A DNA stretch of 64,000 bases from contig JAFGJS010000110.1 in NCBI GenBank assembly GCA_016928995.1, positions 25,613 through 89,612 of the forward strand. Direction: 5' to 3'. This stretch comes from Candidatus Sumerlaeota bacterium (GTDB lineage Bacteria; Sumerlaeota; Sumerlaeia; JAFGJS01). This document shows, piece after piece, positions 35,269 through 46,691 of this stretch. A program made the translations under genes and the position numbers. Every line of letters starts with the position of its first letter. The first letter of the stretch is position 1. The notes under the pieces are model-generated. The model was not told the origin of the DNA, searched no databases, and was given only the letters and a program-made list of their open reading frames with translations.

Positions 35269-35780
35269 TGAGCAACATGAAGGAAACCATCGTCATCATG
35301 ATTCTGCTGGCCTGCATCTGCGGAACGGGATTTCTATATTTTATTCTCAGACCCCAGTTGCCGCCGCCGCAGCAGATTGGCGTCGAGGAAATCATCAAAA
35401 ACGCAATGGAAAAAGCGAAGACCAGCGACACTGTGCGTGTTTATGCCTCCGTGGGCGAGAAGGAGGTCTTCCGCACGCTGATCGCCACGCCAACGCCTCC
35501 GCCGCCAACGCCTGAACCGCCTAAGCCTTTTCCGAACATCGACGCGGCGTTGCAGCATTGGAAATTCGTCGGACCCGACAGCGAGACGCAGGCCATCTTC
35601 GATATTAACGGCGATTATGTCTATTTGACCGTCGGCCAGCCCTATTCAGCGCCGATCGGCGGTACGAATCTCGTCGTGATCCTGGACTCCGTGAACACGG
35701 AAAATCCTGCTTGCACGATCAAGGCGCAGGCTAACAACGAGGACGAGGAATGGACGCAACGCAAGCAGTTCAGCTTCTAG
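35268..35780 (+). CDS. GspC/PilP-like protein
   Basis: A 170-residue bitopic protein: one helix (IVIMILLACICGTGFLYFIL, about 8-27), a spacer with a Pro-rich run (TPTPPPPTPEPPKPF, about 77-91), and a small HR-type beta domain (LQHWKFVGPDSETQAIFDIN; YVYLTVGQPYSAPI; TNLVVILDSVNTENPACTIK). The domain order matches PilP/GspC, which link inner-membrane platform to secretin. It starts on the overlapping TAATG of the previous gene. Confidence 0.75.
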   Translation: MSNMKETIVIMILLACICGTGFLYFILRPQLPPPQQIGVEEIIKNAMEKAKTSDTVRVYASVGEKEVFRTLIATPTPPPPTPEPPKPFPNIDAALQHWKFVGPDSETQAIFDINGDYVYLTVGQPYSAPIGGTNLVVILDSVNTENPACTIKAQANNEDEEWTQRKQFSF

Positions 35781-35860
35781 CGTTGCCGCAGAAAGGCTTA
35801 AAGATCTTGAATCATATTACGCGCGCCAGAAGGACGCGCAATCCCGAGGAGAAGATTCGA

Positions 35861-38545
35861 ATGCTAACGCCGACGAACACACAATCATCCCGCGACGCAT
35901 GCTCCACGCGCGGCAATTCGCGCCGTGCGCTTTGCCTGTGCGCCCTGGCGATGGGCGCGCTTCTGCTGCTTTCTGCCGGCCGGGCCGCCGCGCAGGGCGA
36001 CATCAAGACCGACGAGCGGGGAGAGCCCCTGATCACCTTGATCCGCAACGAAGCCCCCGCCGAAATGATCCTGGGCGACATCACCAAACAGTCCGGTTAT
36101 TCCGTTTCCGCGGAAGGCACAGCCACTGGCATGAAATTCAGCGTCAATGCAAAAGAAGAACCGCTGATGTCCGTGCTGGAAAAACTCGCCGCGGGATCCA
36201 ACCTGGTGCTCTACTCTCCGCCTGGCGAAGCGCGCTACATCCTGATGGATGAGCCGACGTACAAAACCAAATATCTGAGCAACCAGGTGCAGCGGAAAAT
36301 CTATCAGCTGGATAATATTCCCCCGGCGGAATTCTCGAACTACATTCAATCCATCCTTACTCCGGAAATCGGCTCCTCATCGCCCAATCCGGTGGACGGC
36401 ACTGTCGTGGTCGTGGACCTGCCGCAGGTGCTCGCTGAAATCGACTGGGTCATCAGCTGGCTCGATGTCAAACCCACCATCCGCCGTTTTCAGATCGCGC
36501 GCGGCAACGCGGACTTTATCTACGACGCCGTGCAGAACGAATCCAAGCGGCTGCTGGGCCAGCCGGCGGAGATCCTGTTCGACAAGCCCAACCGCAGCAT
36601 CGTCGTGATGGCCACGCCCAGCCACATCAAGCGGCTGGAGACGATCGTGGCGCTGCTCGACATCCGCCCGGTGATCCGCAGCTACCCGATTTATTCCGTC
36701 GGCATGGAGGGCGATGATTTCACTCGCATCGAAGAAGCCGTCGAGCCGCTGCTCTCCGAAGACGCTTACTGGCATTTCGACTACGAAAATCACATCATGA
36801 TCCTGCGCGACATTCCCCCGGTGCACGAGGATGTGGAGCAGATACTGGCTCAGATCGACCGCACTCCGGCGGAAGTGCTGATCCAGGCCGAAATCATCGA
36901 GACCCAGATGCAGCACGGCATGAGCTACGGCACAGATATTACCTGGAGCGAGGATCTTTTCAGTGCTACCCGTGATGGTCTGTTTACAGGTCTTCCACAT
37001 AGTTTGAGTCCCTCAATCCCAGAAGGCAGCGATATAGCCAATACACCGGAAAATCTTGGTTTTCTGAATCTGCGCGATGAATTCCCAACAGTCACTCTCG
37101 GCAGCGGAGGCATCACGCTGGACAACCTGAGCCGTCACGCGCGCATCACATTCACAGCCGCGATGAGCGACACCCGCACGCAAGTGTTGCAACAGCCGCG
37201 TCTTTTTGTGCGCAATCATGGCAAGGCCACGATGGACATCGGCGCCGAAGTGCCGTTCATCACCACGCGCTACACCGACAGCACATCAAGCAACTACTCT
37301 AATCGCACTTTCACGCAGGAAACGAAAAACGAGGGCATCGAGATGGACATCGAAGTCGCCATCCAGGCTGGCGACTTAATCCGCATCAATGTCAGTTTAA
37401 AAAACAACAAAGCCTATTTCGACTCGCGCGTTGTCGAGGGCTATGACTACGACGTGGTGGGTCTGAACACACAGGAAATCGAAACCGAGATGATCATCCC
37501 GAACGGCAACACGCGAGTCATTGGCGGTCTGCTTTCCAAAGGCAGCGGCGAATCGAAGAACGGGATTCCTTTCCTCAAAGACATTCCGCTCATTGGCGGG
37601 GTGCTCTTCGGTTCGACGAATCGTCCCTCGGAAAGCAACTATAACCGCATGCTGATGATTTTCGTCACGCCATACGTGATCCGTCCTGAAGAGTCCGTGC
37701 TGGCGCCGGAGCCGCTTAAGGAATACCACGATCGCCGCATCGAAGTGCTGCCGCAAGCTGACAACGCATGGGGTCAGGGCAGTCTTCGCGAACAGCTATC
37801 CCGTCAGTGGGATGAAGGTCCGCAAATCGCGGATCGTGAACCGAGCCAGCCTGATATTCCGGATTACGCCGGGCTGGATGATTTGACCAGCAATTCGCTG
37901 GCCTCCGCCGCCTCCGTCGAACGAGCCCGTTTCCGTTTCACCTGGGCGAATGTCAGCGACGTCGCGCAAGGCGTCAAGCAGCGCCTCACATCGCAGGGGA
38001 GCCTGGACTTCATGAGCGACGACTTGCACTTCCTCATTCTCCAGGACACGCCCGAATCTGTGGAGAAAATCCATCGCTACCTGGTGGAAGAAGAGCGCCG
38101 GGCCGCCCGAGCGCATGGGTATCTGTTGGACGACATCGACAGCCTCGATGTTGATCTTTCCGTGATCGAGCAAGCCCAGGTTGCTGCTGCGGACGATCGT
38201 TTTGATCCCTACAAGGCTTACACGAATTATAAAGTCAACGTCGGAGCGCCGAAAGGGGAGATCGCGATACAACCGAGCCATATCTATTCGATCAACCAGG
38301 GCCGATCGCAAGATAATGCTCCCAGCACCGATCCCAGCATGTCGATTTCCGCCATGCGAGACGCCAGGATCAGGGCTGAGCAAGCGAGATCTGGGCAAAC
38401 ATCAATGTCTTCAAGCGGCGGTCCTGGGCGACCCGGTTCGAGCGAAGGAGAGAGCAGTCCGTCCTCCACCTCCTCATCCTCTTCCTCCTCGAATCCCAGC
38501 AGCCGGCCGTCGGGTTTGTACAATCCGAGCGAAACGAGCTTTTAA
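35861..38545 (+). CDS. gspD: Secretin GspD/PilQ-like with an extra N-domain after the channel
   Basis: An 894-residue outer-membrane channel. A signal peptide (ALAMGALLLLSAGRAAAQG) is followed by N-domains with FQIARGNADFIYDAVQ and SIVVMATPSHIKRLETIVAL. The secretin core is at about residues 450-620: VPFITTRYT, GIEMDIEVAIQAGDLIRINV, GIPFLKDIPLIGGVLFG and MLMIFVTPYVIR. After it comes another N-like unit (about 686-750: FRFTWANVSDVAQGVKQRL, FLILQDTPESVEKIHRYLV) and a Ser-rich tail (SSTSSSSSSSNPSSRPSG), both unusual. ATG at 35861 follows GAGGAGAAG; an ATG at 35750 overlaps the previous gene. Last gene of the operon. Confidence 0.9.
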   Translation: MLTPTNTQSSRDACSTRGNSRRALCLCALAMGALLLLSAGRAAAQGDIKTDERGEPLITLIRNEAPAEMILGDITKQSGYSVSAEGTATGMKFSVNAKEEPLMSVLEKLAAGSNLVLYSPPGEARYILMDEPTYKTKYLSNQVQRKIYQLDNIPPAEFSNYIQSILTPEIGSSSPNPVDGTVVVVDLPQVLAEIDWVISWLDVKPTIRRFQIARGNADFIYDAVQNESKRLLGQPAEILFDKPNRSIVVMATPSHIKRLETIVALLDIRPVIRSYPIYSVGMEGDDFTRIEEAVEPLLSEDAYWHFDYENHIMILRDIPPVHEDVEQILAQIDRTPAEVLIQAEIIETQMQHGMSYGTDITWSEDLFSATRDGLFTGLPHSLSPSIPEGSDIANTPENLGFLNLRDEFPTVTLGSGGITLDNLSRHARITFTAAMSDTRTQVLQQPRLFVRNHGKATMDIGAEVPFITTRYTDSTSSNYSNRTFTQETKNEGIEMDIEVAIQAGDLIRINVSLKNNKAYFDSRVVEGYDYDVVGLNTQEIETEMIIPNGNTRVIGGLLSKGSGESKNGIPFLKDIPLIGGVLFGSTNRPSESNYNRMLMIFVTPYVIRPEESVLAPEPLKEYHDRRIEVLPQADNAWGQGSLREQLSRQWDEGPQIADREPSQPDIPDYAGLDDLTSNSLASAASVERARFRFTWANVSDVAQGVKQRLTSQGSLDFMSDDLHFLILQDTPESVEKIHRYLVEEERRAARAHGYLLDDIDSLDVDLSVIEQAQVAAADDRFDPYKAYTNYKVNVGAPKGEIAIQPSHIYSINQGRSQDNAPSTDPSMSISAMRDARIRAEQARSGQTSMSSSGGPGRPGSSEGESSPSSTSSSSSSSNPSSRPSGLYNPSETSF

Positions 38546-38570
38546 TCGCCGGTTTGATACGATAAATCGC

Positions 38571-38595
38571 GGGGGCGGATGATCAATCCGCCTCC
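38571..38595 (+). terminator. Hairpin after gspD
   Basis: A 10-base-pair stem GGGGGCGGAT / ATCCGCCTCC (one G-U pair) with a GATCA loop lies 25 bases after the gspD stop, but no T-tract follows. It may end the operon or stabilise its 3' end. Confidence 0.5.
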
Positions 38596-38715
38596 GTAGC
38601 ATTAAGACATTCTGCCTATCAGGTTAATTTTCTGCTTGCTTCGGAAGCGGGGATATGGTTATCGTAAAAGACAATATCTAAGCGCCGTTTCGGAAAACCC
38701 GTTGGAGGGAGCATT

Positions 38716-39012
38716 ATGATTAAAGCGGATATCGTGAAAAAAATCGCCGCCAGCATGAATAAAAAGGACAAGGAAGCGCTGGTGATTGTGGACACGATCA
38801 TCGAATCCATGAAGGATGTCATCTGCCAAAATCAAAGGCTTGAAATCCGCGACTTCGGCGTTTTTCAAATCAAACAGCGCAAACCGCGAATCGGGCGCAA
38901 TCCGAAAGATAAAAAAGAATATCCGATCCCGCCGCGCAAGGTTGTGACTTTCAAATCAGGCAAGGAATTGAAAAAACACAACACGACAGGAGCCGATCAT
39001 AATCCGCTATGA
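38716..39012 (+). CDS. HU/IHF-family DNA-bending protein
   Basis: A 98-residue nucleoid protein: KADIVKKIAASMNKKDKEAL helix, then the dimer and arm motif QRLEIRDFGVFQIKQRKPRI (about 43-62) and GRNPKDKKEYPIPPRKVVTF (about 63-82), where the RNP(K/...)xP intercalating Pro is visible. KSGKELKKHN follows, then an extra tail (NTTGADHNPL). Both HU and IHF are possible; the GRNP signature with an IHF-like 'F.i..r..r.grNP' does not separate them. GGAG precedes. It overlaps the zinc-ribbon gene by 4 bases. Confidence 0.9.
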   Translation: MIKADIVKKIAASMNKKDKEALVIVDTIIESMKDVICQNQRLEIRDFGVFQIKQRKPRIGRNPKDKKEYPIPPRKVVTFKSGKELKKHNTTGADHNPL

Positions 39013-39311
39013 AATATTGCCACGCATGCGGACAGGAATGGACGGAGCATCGGCAGCCAGGCCGCCGGGAAGAATGCGACGCATGCGGCGCTCCGTGGCG
39101 CTGTTGCCTGAATTGCAGCAACTACGACTCCGCCAAAGCCAACGCCTGCGCTCTGCGAAACACAAATCCTCCCTCGGAAAAAGCAGGCTCCAACGATTGC
39201 GATGAATTCCTGATTGCGGATCGAAATCCGCAAGATCGCCTTCAACCCGCCGATCCCGCCAAGCGCAAGGAAGAACTTCAAAAAAAGTGGGATTCCCTTT
39301 TTAAGCAATAA
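39009..39311 (+). CDS. Small zinc-ribbon protein, unknown
   Basis: A 100-residue protein with CHACG (4-8) and CDACG (23-27), one CxxC pair each, then CCLNC and a further Cys (CALR), giving eight Cys in the first 65 residues: two possible zinc sites. The rest is charged and helical (DPAKRKEELQKKWDSLFKQ). It starts on the ATGA of the HU gene (39009-39012), so the two are translationally coupled. Zinc-ribbon proteins of this size are widespread without known function. A DNA-binding or assembly role next to HU is a guess. Confidence 0.65.
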   Translation: MKYCHACGQEWTEHRQPGRREECDACGAPWRCCLNCSNYDSAKANACALRNTNPPSEKAGSNDCDEFLIADRNPQDRLQPADPAKRKEELQKKWDSLFKQ

Positions 39312-39565
39312 ATGCTCCGATGGCCTGCGCCGCAACCTGGGGCGTGGATGAAACTGCTGAAACCACGCCATGTGGATGAAATTCAGAGAACGTAAACAGG
39401 CATTCCACGGATTTATTGATCGCGGCGGCGACGGCTCGGTTTAACATTTCGTCTTGATCTGTCGATGAGCAATATGTTCCAATTCGAATTGATTCTATAA
39501 TTACGGATGGATTGGGCTGTGGACGGAGCAGAGCATCGCAACTGCTGCAAGCATCGGAGCTGAAA

Positions 39566-39934
39566 ATGGCAAAAATTCTGATCGTTGATGATGAAGAAGC
39601 GGTTCGGAACATGGTCAAGAAGATGTTGTCGATGGCCGGTTATGACACCGTTTGCGCCAAAGACGGCAATGAGGCGATTCGACTCTGGGGCCAGGAGAAT
39701 CCTGATTTGATTCTTCTGGATATCATCATGCCGGAAAAAGATGGATTGGAGACCGTCATCGAAATCAGGAAAAAAGCGTCGGACACCCGCATCATCGCCT
39801 ACACCGGCGGCGGTCCCTTTTCACCGGATGAACTGCTCAGCACCGCGAAACTCCTCGGTTGTTGCAGCGTGTTGTCCAAACCATTAAGATCCGATGAACT
39901 GATCAGCGCCGTTCAGGAAGCGCTTGAATCGTGA
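39566..39934 (+). CDS. Single-domain response regulator (CheY-like)
   Basis: A 122-residue receiver domain with no output domain. Acidic pocket KILIVDDEEAV (Asp 8-9), phospho-acceptor Asp in LILLDIIMPEKDG (about residue 53), Thr in IIAYTGGG (about 82) and Lys in VLSKPLRSDEL (about 104). Cys-rich stretch LLGCCSVLSKP is unusual. ATG at 39566 follows CGGAG; an in-frame ATG at 39512 lacks a ribosome site. Partner kinase unknown; the hybrid kinase at 61.9 kb has its own receiver and is not linked. Confidence 0.85.
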   Translation: MAKILIVDDEEAVRNMVKKMLSMAGYDTVCAKDGNEAIRLWGQENPDLILLDIIMPEKDGLETVIEIRKKASDTRIIAYTGGGPFSPDELLSTAKLLGCCSVLSKPLRSDELISAVQEALES

Positions 39935-40006
39935 GCGGCGCCGGGCGCGCGCCTTTCAGCGCAACGCCCGTTTTGTCAGCATGACCTTCCCGCGCCGGAT
40001 CGCTTC

Positions 40007-43969
<3,963 letters not shown>

Positions 43970-44072
43970 TCAATAGTTAGATCATTCCGCGGCGAGTTGC
44001 GCAACGGCTTTTTTTCAAAAGCAAGTACGCCCGGTTGCGGGTATAACTCAAATTGAGCTGAATTATGCGCTT

Positions 44073-44212
44073 CTTGCTCCTGCTCTTGCTCTTGCTCGCA
44101 ATCCAATGATGGTCTCTGGTTTCAGCATTCGGATTCAAAGAGCGACACTGCGTTGAAGCATATTTTCGGCTGCGAGGTGAAGAATCGGAGCATGAGCAAG
44201 AGCAAGAGCAAG
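44073..44212. repeat. Inverted pair of CTTGCT/AGCAAG hexamer arrays
   Basis: The left arm at 44073-44097 is CTTGCTCCTGCTCTTGCTC plus CTTGCTC; the right arm at 44188-44212 is its inverse, GAGCATGAGCAAGAGCAAG plus AGCAAG. The arms match at 23 of 25 positions and are separated by 90 bases. Each arm is a degenerate hexamer repeat (CTTGCT / AGCAAG). An A8 run follows the right arm. Confidence 0.85.
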
Positions 44213-44299
44213 AAAAAAAAGAGATAAAGTCAAGATGCGCCCCACGCCCGATTGTGGTTCGAATGAAGTTTATTGACGGATGGACGATGAAAGACAAAC

Positions 44300-44325
44300 G
44301 GCGCGCAATCGGTTGATTGCGCGCC
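44300..44325 (-). terminator. Intrinsic terminator of the second LamG gene
   Basis: A perfect 11-base-pair stem GGCGCGCAATC / GATTGCGCGCC with a 4-base loop. On the minus strand it is followed by GTTTGTCTTTC, a broken T-tract, 34 bases after the gene's stop. Confidence 0.75.
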
Positions 44326-44358
44326 GGATAGAATTCTGTAACATGTTTTCCAACGGCT

Positions 44359-46104
44359 TTACATTTGCCCCATTCTTTGCATCAGATCAGCTTTATCTGT
44401 ATCGAAATTGTTGAAAACATATGCGCGGAGGATTCTTCCCTGCGCATCTTGCAAGATGAGCGAAGGAATCTGATACACGCCTAACTGGTGATATGTTCCG
44501 CGCGAATAGATCTGTTCGCGATAGCAGACGAACTTTCGGGTCAGATCGAGGAAATCGCCGGCCGAGAAGATTTCTGAATCGATCCTGCGGCAGACCGGTA
44601 CGTTGTCATTGTAAAAGTATAATACCCGCGCTTTTTGTTGATTCAGCGCTTCCGATTCAAATTCCTGGTAGGTCAGTTTCCATGGCACGCTTGTGGGAAT
44701 CGGACCCGTGGCTTGACTTTGCTGCGTTTGCTGCGTTTCTTGTTTTGCGTAATCAGCAGTGGCAGACTGGCTGCTTGTCCCGGCAACGTTTGTATTGCCA
44801 TACGCCAGCGCCGCAACGTCTGATTCCGACAGGGCGACATTGTACACGCGGAAGTCGTCAATCCACCCTCTGAAAAACGGATCGTTGGGCCACTGGCTTT
44901 TCGCGATATAATTGTTGCTCTGAAGGATGTCGGATGGATTCAAGGTGATGCGCCCTGAAACCGCCACTTCGCCATTGACGAATATTTTACCGGTGTCGCC
45001 TTCGAGAGTGACGGCCACATGCACCCATTGCCGCATGGGCAGCGGTCTTGTGGCGTCCAGGGATTGATTGATCTCGTATTTCCGGATGGCGAAGCGCAAA
45101 GCATTGCCGCCGGAGCATGGAGTCAGGTATAGGTATTGATTGGTGTCAACGCCGAAGTCAAAGATGTGCTGCCATTGATTGCCGCCGCTCCAGCTGACCC
45201 ACATGGCGATGGTCATGTCCTCAGAATCCAGCACGCTGTTGGCAAGCCTGACATGATCATCCATGCCGTCCATGCCGATCGTTTGACCGCTGATGCCCCC
45301 GGCAAATATCGGACCGCCCATGGCGACGCCATTGTTTGTTCCGGCGATATCGCGTGCATCGCCTTCGAATTGCATATGCGTGATCAGACTGGACGGTCCG
45401 ATGCTGCCGCTGCCGCTGGCCAGGCTGACCAGCTCATCTTGCGACAGCGCTTGGTCAAAGATGCGGAAGTCGTCAATCAAACCGTTGTAAGGAGGCTCGC
45501 TGCCGTGCCCTTTGCCAATATAGTTTGAGGTTTGATTGATCGCGGTTGGATTGAGCGTGATGCGACGTGAAGCGACCTGAGCGCCATCGACATACAGCGC
45601 TCCGATGTCACCATTGAGCGTGACGGCGACATGCACCCACTTGCCGGAGGGCAACTGGGGGGCGTCGATCGTTTGATTCGTATTGCCTTTGCGGATGCCG
45701 AAGTGGAAAGTATTGCTTCCGGAACTGGGGGTCATATACATTAAATCTCCGGAGCCGGTGTCTCCAAAATCAAAGATACGTTGCCATTGACCGCCGCCGT
45801 TCCAGTAAACCCACATCGCAATGGTCATATCATCAGTAGCGACGACGTTATACGGCAACTCCACATAATCATTCAACGCGCTCAGGCTGATGGCTTGCCC
45901 GATGCAGCCCTGGACGTACTGTGGATTGCCTGAGACACGCGCATGCATCGCGCCCGCGCTATCGATCGTGTTTCCATCAAATTGATAATGCGCGAGTTGT
46001 GCAGTCCAGCCGTTAACACCGCTGATTCCAATCATGACGCCCAAGATCGCAATCGTTTTCATGATCGGGCTTTTCTGTGGTTTTGTGAGATTTTGGATTT
46101 GCAT
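44359..46104 (-). CDS. Secreted LamG-LamG-thioredoxin-like protein (paralogue 2)
   Basis: A 581-residue homologue of the protein at 17518-19266. The signal peptide is the helix IAILGVMIGISGVNG ahead of the first domain. The two LamG repeats share the same landmarks (DMTIAMWVYWNGGGQWQRIF; WVHVAVTLNGDIGALYVDG; NYIGKGHGSEPPYNGLIDDF; and again with SGGNQWQHIFDFGVDTNQYL). A Gln/Thr-rich linker (AKQETQQTQQSQATGP) precedes a thioredoxin-like tail: RVLYFYNDNVPVCRRIDSE and the cis-Pro strand YQIPSLIL. The first Cys of CxxC is Val (codon 44599-44601). ATG at 46104 follows GAGG by 8. Secreted glycan- or protein-binding role is inferred. Confidence 0.82.
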   Translation of the reverse strand: MQIQNLTKPQKSPIMKTIAILGVMIGISGVNGWTAQLAHYQFDGNTIDSAGAMHARVSGNPQYVQGCIGQAISLSALNDYVELPYNVVATDDMTIAMWVYWNGGGQWQRIFDFGDTGSGDLMYMTPSSGSNTFHFGIRKGNTNQTIDAPQLPSGKWVHVAVTLNGDIGALYVDGAQVASRRITLNPTAINQTSNYIGKGHGSEPPYNGLIDDFRIFDQALSQDELVSLASGSGSIGPSSLITHMQFEGDARDIAGTNNGVAMGGPIFAGGISGQTIGMDGMDDHVRLANSVLDSEDMTIAMWVSWSGGNQWQHIFDFGVDTNQYLYLTPCSGGNALRFAIRKYEINQSLDATRPLPMRQWVHVAVTLEGDTGKIFVNGEVAVSGRITLNPSDILQSNNYIAKSQWPNDPFFRGWIDDFRVYNVALSESDVAALAYGNTNVAGTSSQSATADYAKQETQQTQQSQATGPIPTSVPWKLTYQEFESEALNQQKARVLYFYNDNVPVCRRIDSEIFSAGDFLDLTRKFVCYREQIYSRGTYHQLGVYQIPSLILQDAQGRILRAYVFNNFDTDKADLMQRMGQM

Positions 46105-46395
46105 AATTATGCCTCTTCTGTCCTTCGATTCGCCACGCACAATTATGGTTCAAAGCATGGATTAAAACAGTCCTTCCATTTTACCCACATATTAAACACT
46201 ATTTGCTGAACCGATTTCCAGTAAAATACGCTACATGTGTAAAATAATTTCACTTATCGGAAACCGATAAAGAAATATCAATTGAAATCTTCTGCAATTT
46301 TACTCGGGGTAATATTCAAACGAATTCAAACCAAGAATTGCTGCAATCGGTCTTATTCACTGATGTTGCGCACTGCGTCACTCCAGCCGCCAGTT

Positions 46396-46514
46396 GCCGG
46401 CATTCGCCGGCGTGAAACCGGTTAGACCCCGAATTCATTCGGGGGGAAAGCTCCGTTGCACTCCCGGATTGCCCGCTTCAGTGGGCGTCCAGAGCAAAAC
46501 AGCACCGTTGGACG
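46396..46514. repeat. REP-like cluster of four hairpins
   Basis: In order: GCCGGC-ATTC-GCCGGC (46396-46411), CCCCGAAT-TC-ATTCGGGG (46427-46444), GCCCGC-TTCA-GTGGGC (46471-46486) and CGTCCA...TGGACG (46486-46514). Three share short TTC-containing loops and look like separate REP units placed side by side. They are unlike the GTAGCGCC-bounded REPs at 10.9-11.7 kb. Confidence 0.65.
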
Positions 46515-46590
46515 ACAATCGAACAAGGCCATGCGTAACATCAGTTATTCAACGAGTGAAGACCGATTCAATCCATTTGACAATCAGCTC

Positions 46591-46635
46591 CCGGCATGAC
46601 AGACAGATCTATCTGTTTTGAAAGACACATGCCGG
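46591..46635. promoter_or_regulatory. Candidate operator of the efflux operon
   Basis: CCGGCATG (46591-46598) and CATGCCGG (46628-46635) flank the 14-base palindrome ACAGATCTATCTGT (46603-46616). It lies about 60-100 bases before the OMF start and just after a TTGACA. Palindromes of this kind are typical binding sites of TetR/AcrR-type efflux repressors; no such regulator gene is in the window. Confidence 0.4.
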
Positions 46636-46691
46636 AAAACGCCGTTTGCGCTGGCGGATGCGTCTAGTACGAATCCGAAGGGAAAAGGCTT

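Larger units (their letters stand above)
46105..46691. other. 587-base intergenic region with hairpins and candidate operators
   Basis: No gene is supported between the divergent LamG and efflux genes. It holds TTATCGG-AAA-CCGATAA (46254-46270), a 17-base inverted repeat on the LamG side; a cluster of four hairpins (46396-46514); and, next to the efflux genes, CCGGCATG...CATGCCGG (46591-46635) enclosing the perfect palindrome ACAGAT-CT-ATCTGT. The latter is a plausible TetR-type operator for the efflux operon. TTGACA (46577-46582) lies just before it, with no convincing -10 at 17 bases. Confidence 0.6.

Noticed and set aside
39301-39618. A 105-codon minus-strand frame beside the zinc-ribbon and response-regulator genes
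   Set aside because: It overlaps the response regulator in antisense; the non-overlapping part (about 48 codons) has no ribosome site or recognisable domain.
44245-44265. GTGGTTCGAATGAAG as a tRNA T-arm
   Set aside because: The sequence around it does not fold into a cloverleaf and lacks a matching acceptor stem.
43977-44297. A 106-codon minus-strand frame with SCSCSCSCSD and SKSRSKK runs
   Set aside because: The repetitive residues come from the inverted hexamer arrays; no start-site or family support.
46396-46514. The hairpin cluster as a riboswitch or RNase P/6S RNA
   Set aside because: None of the conserved core motifs of those families is seen, and each hairpin is a simple separate palindrome.
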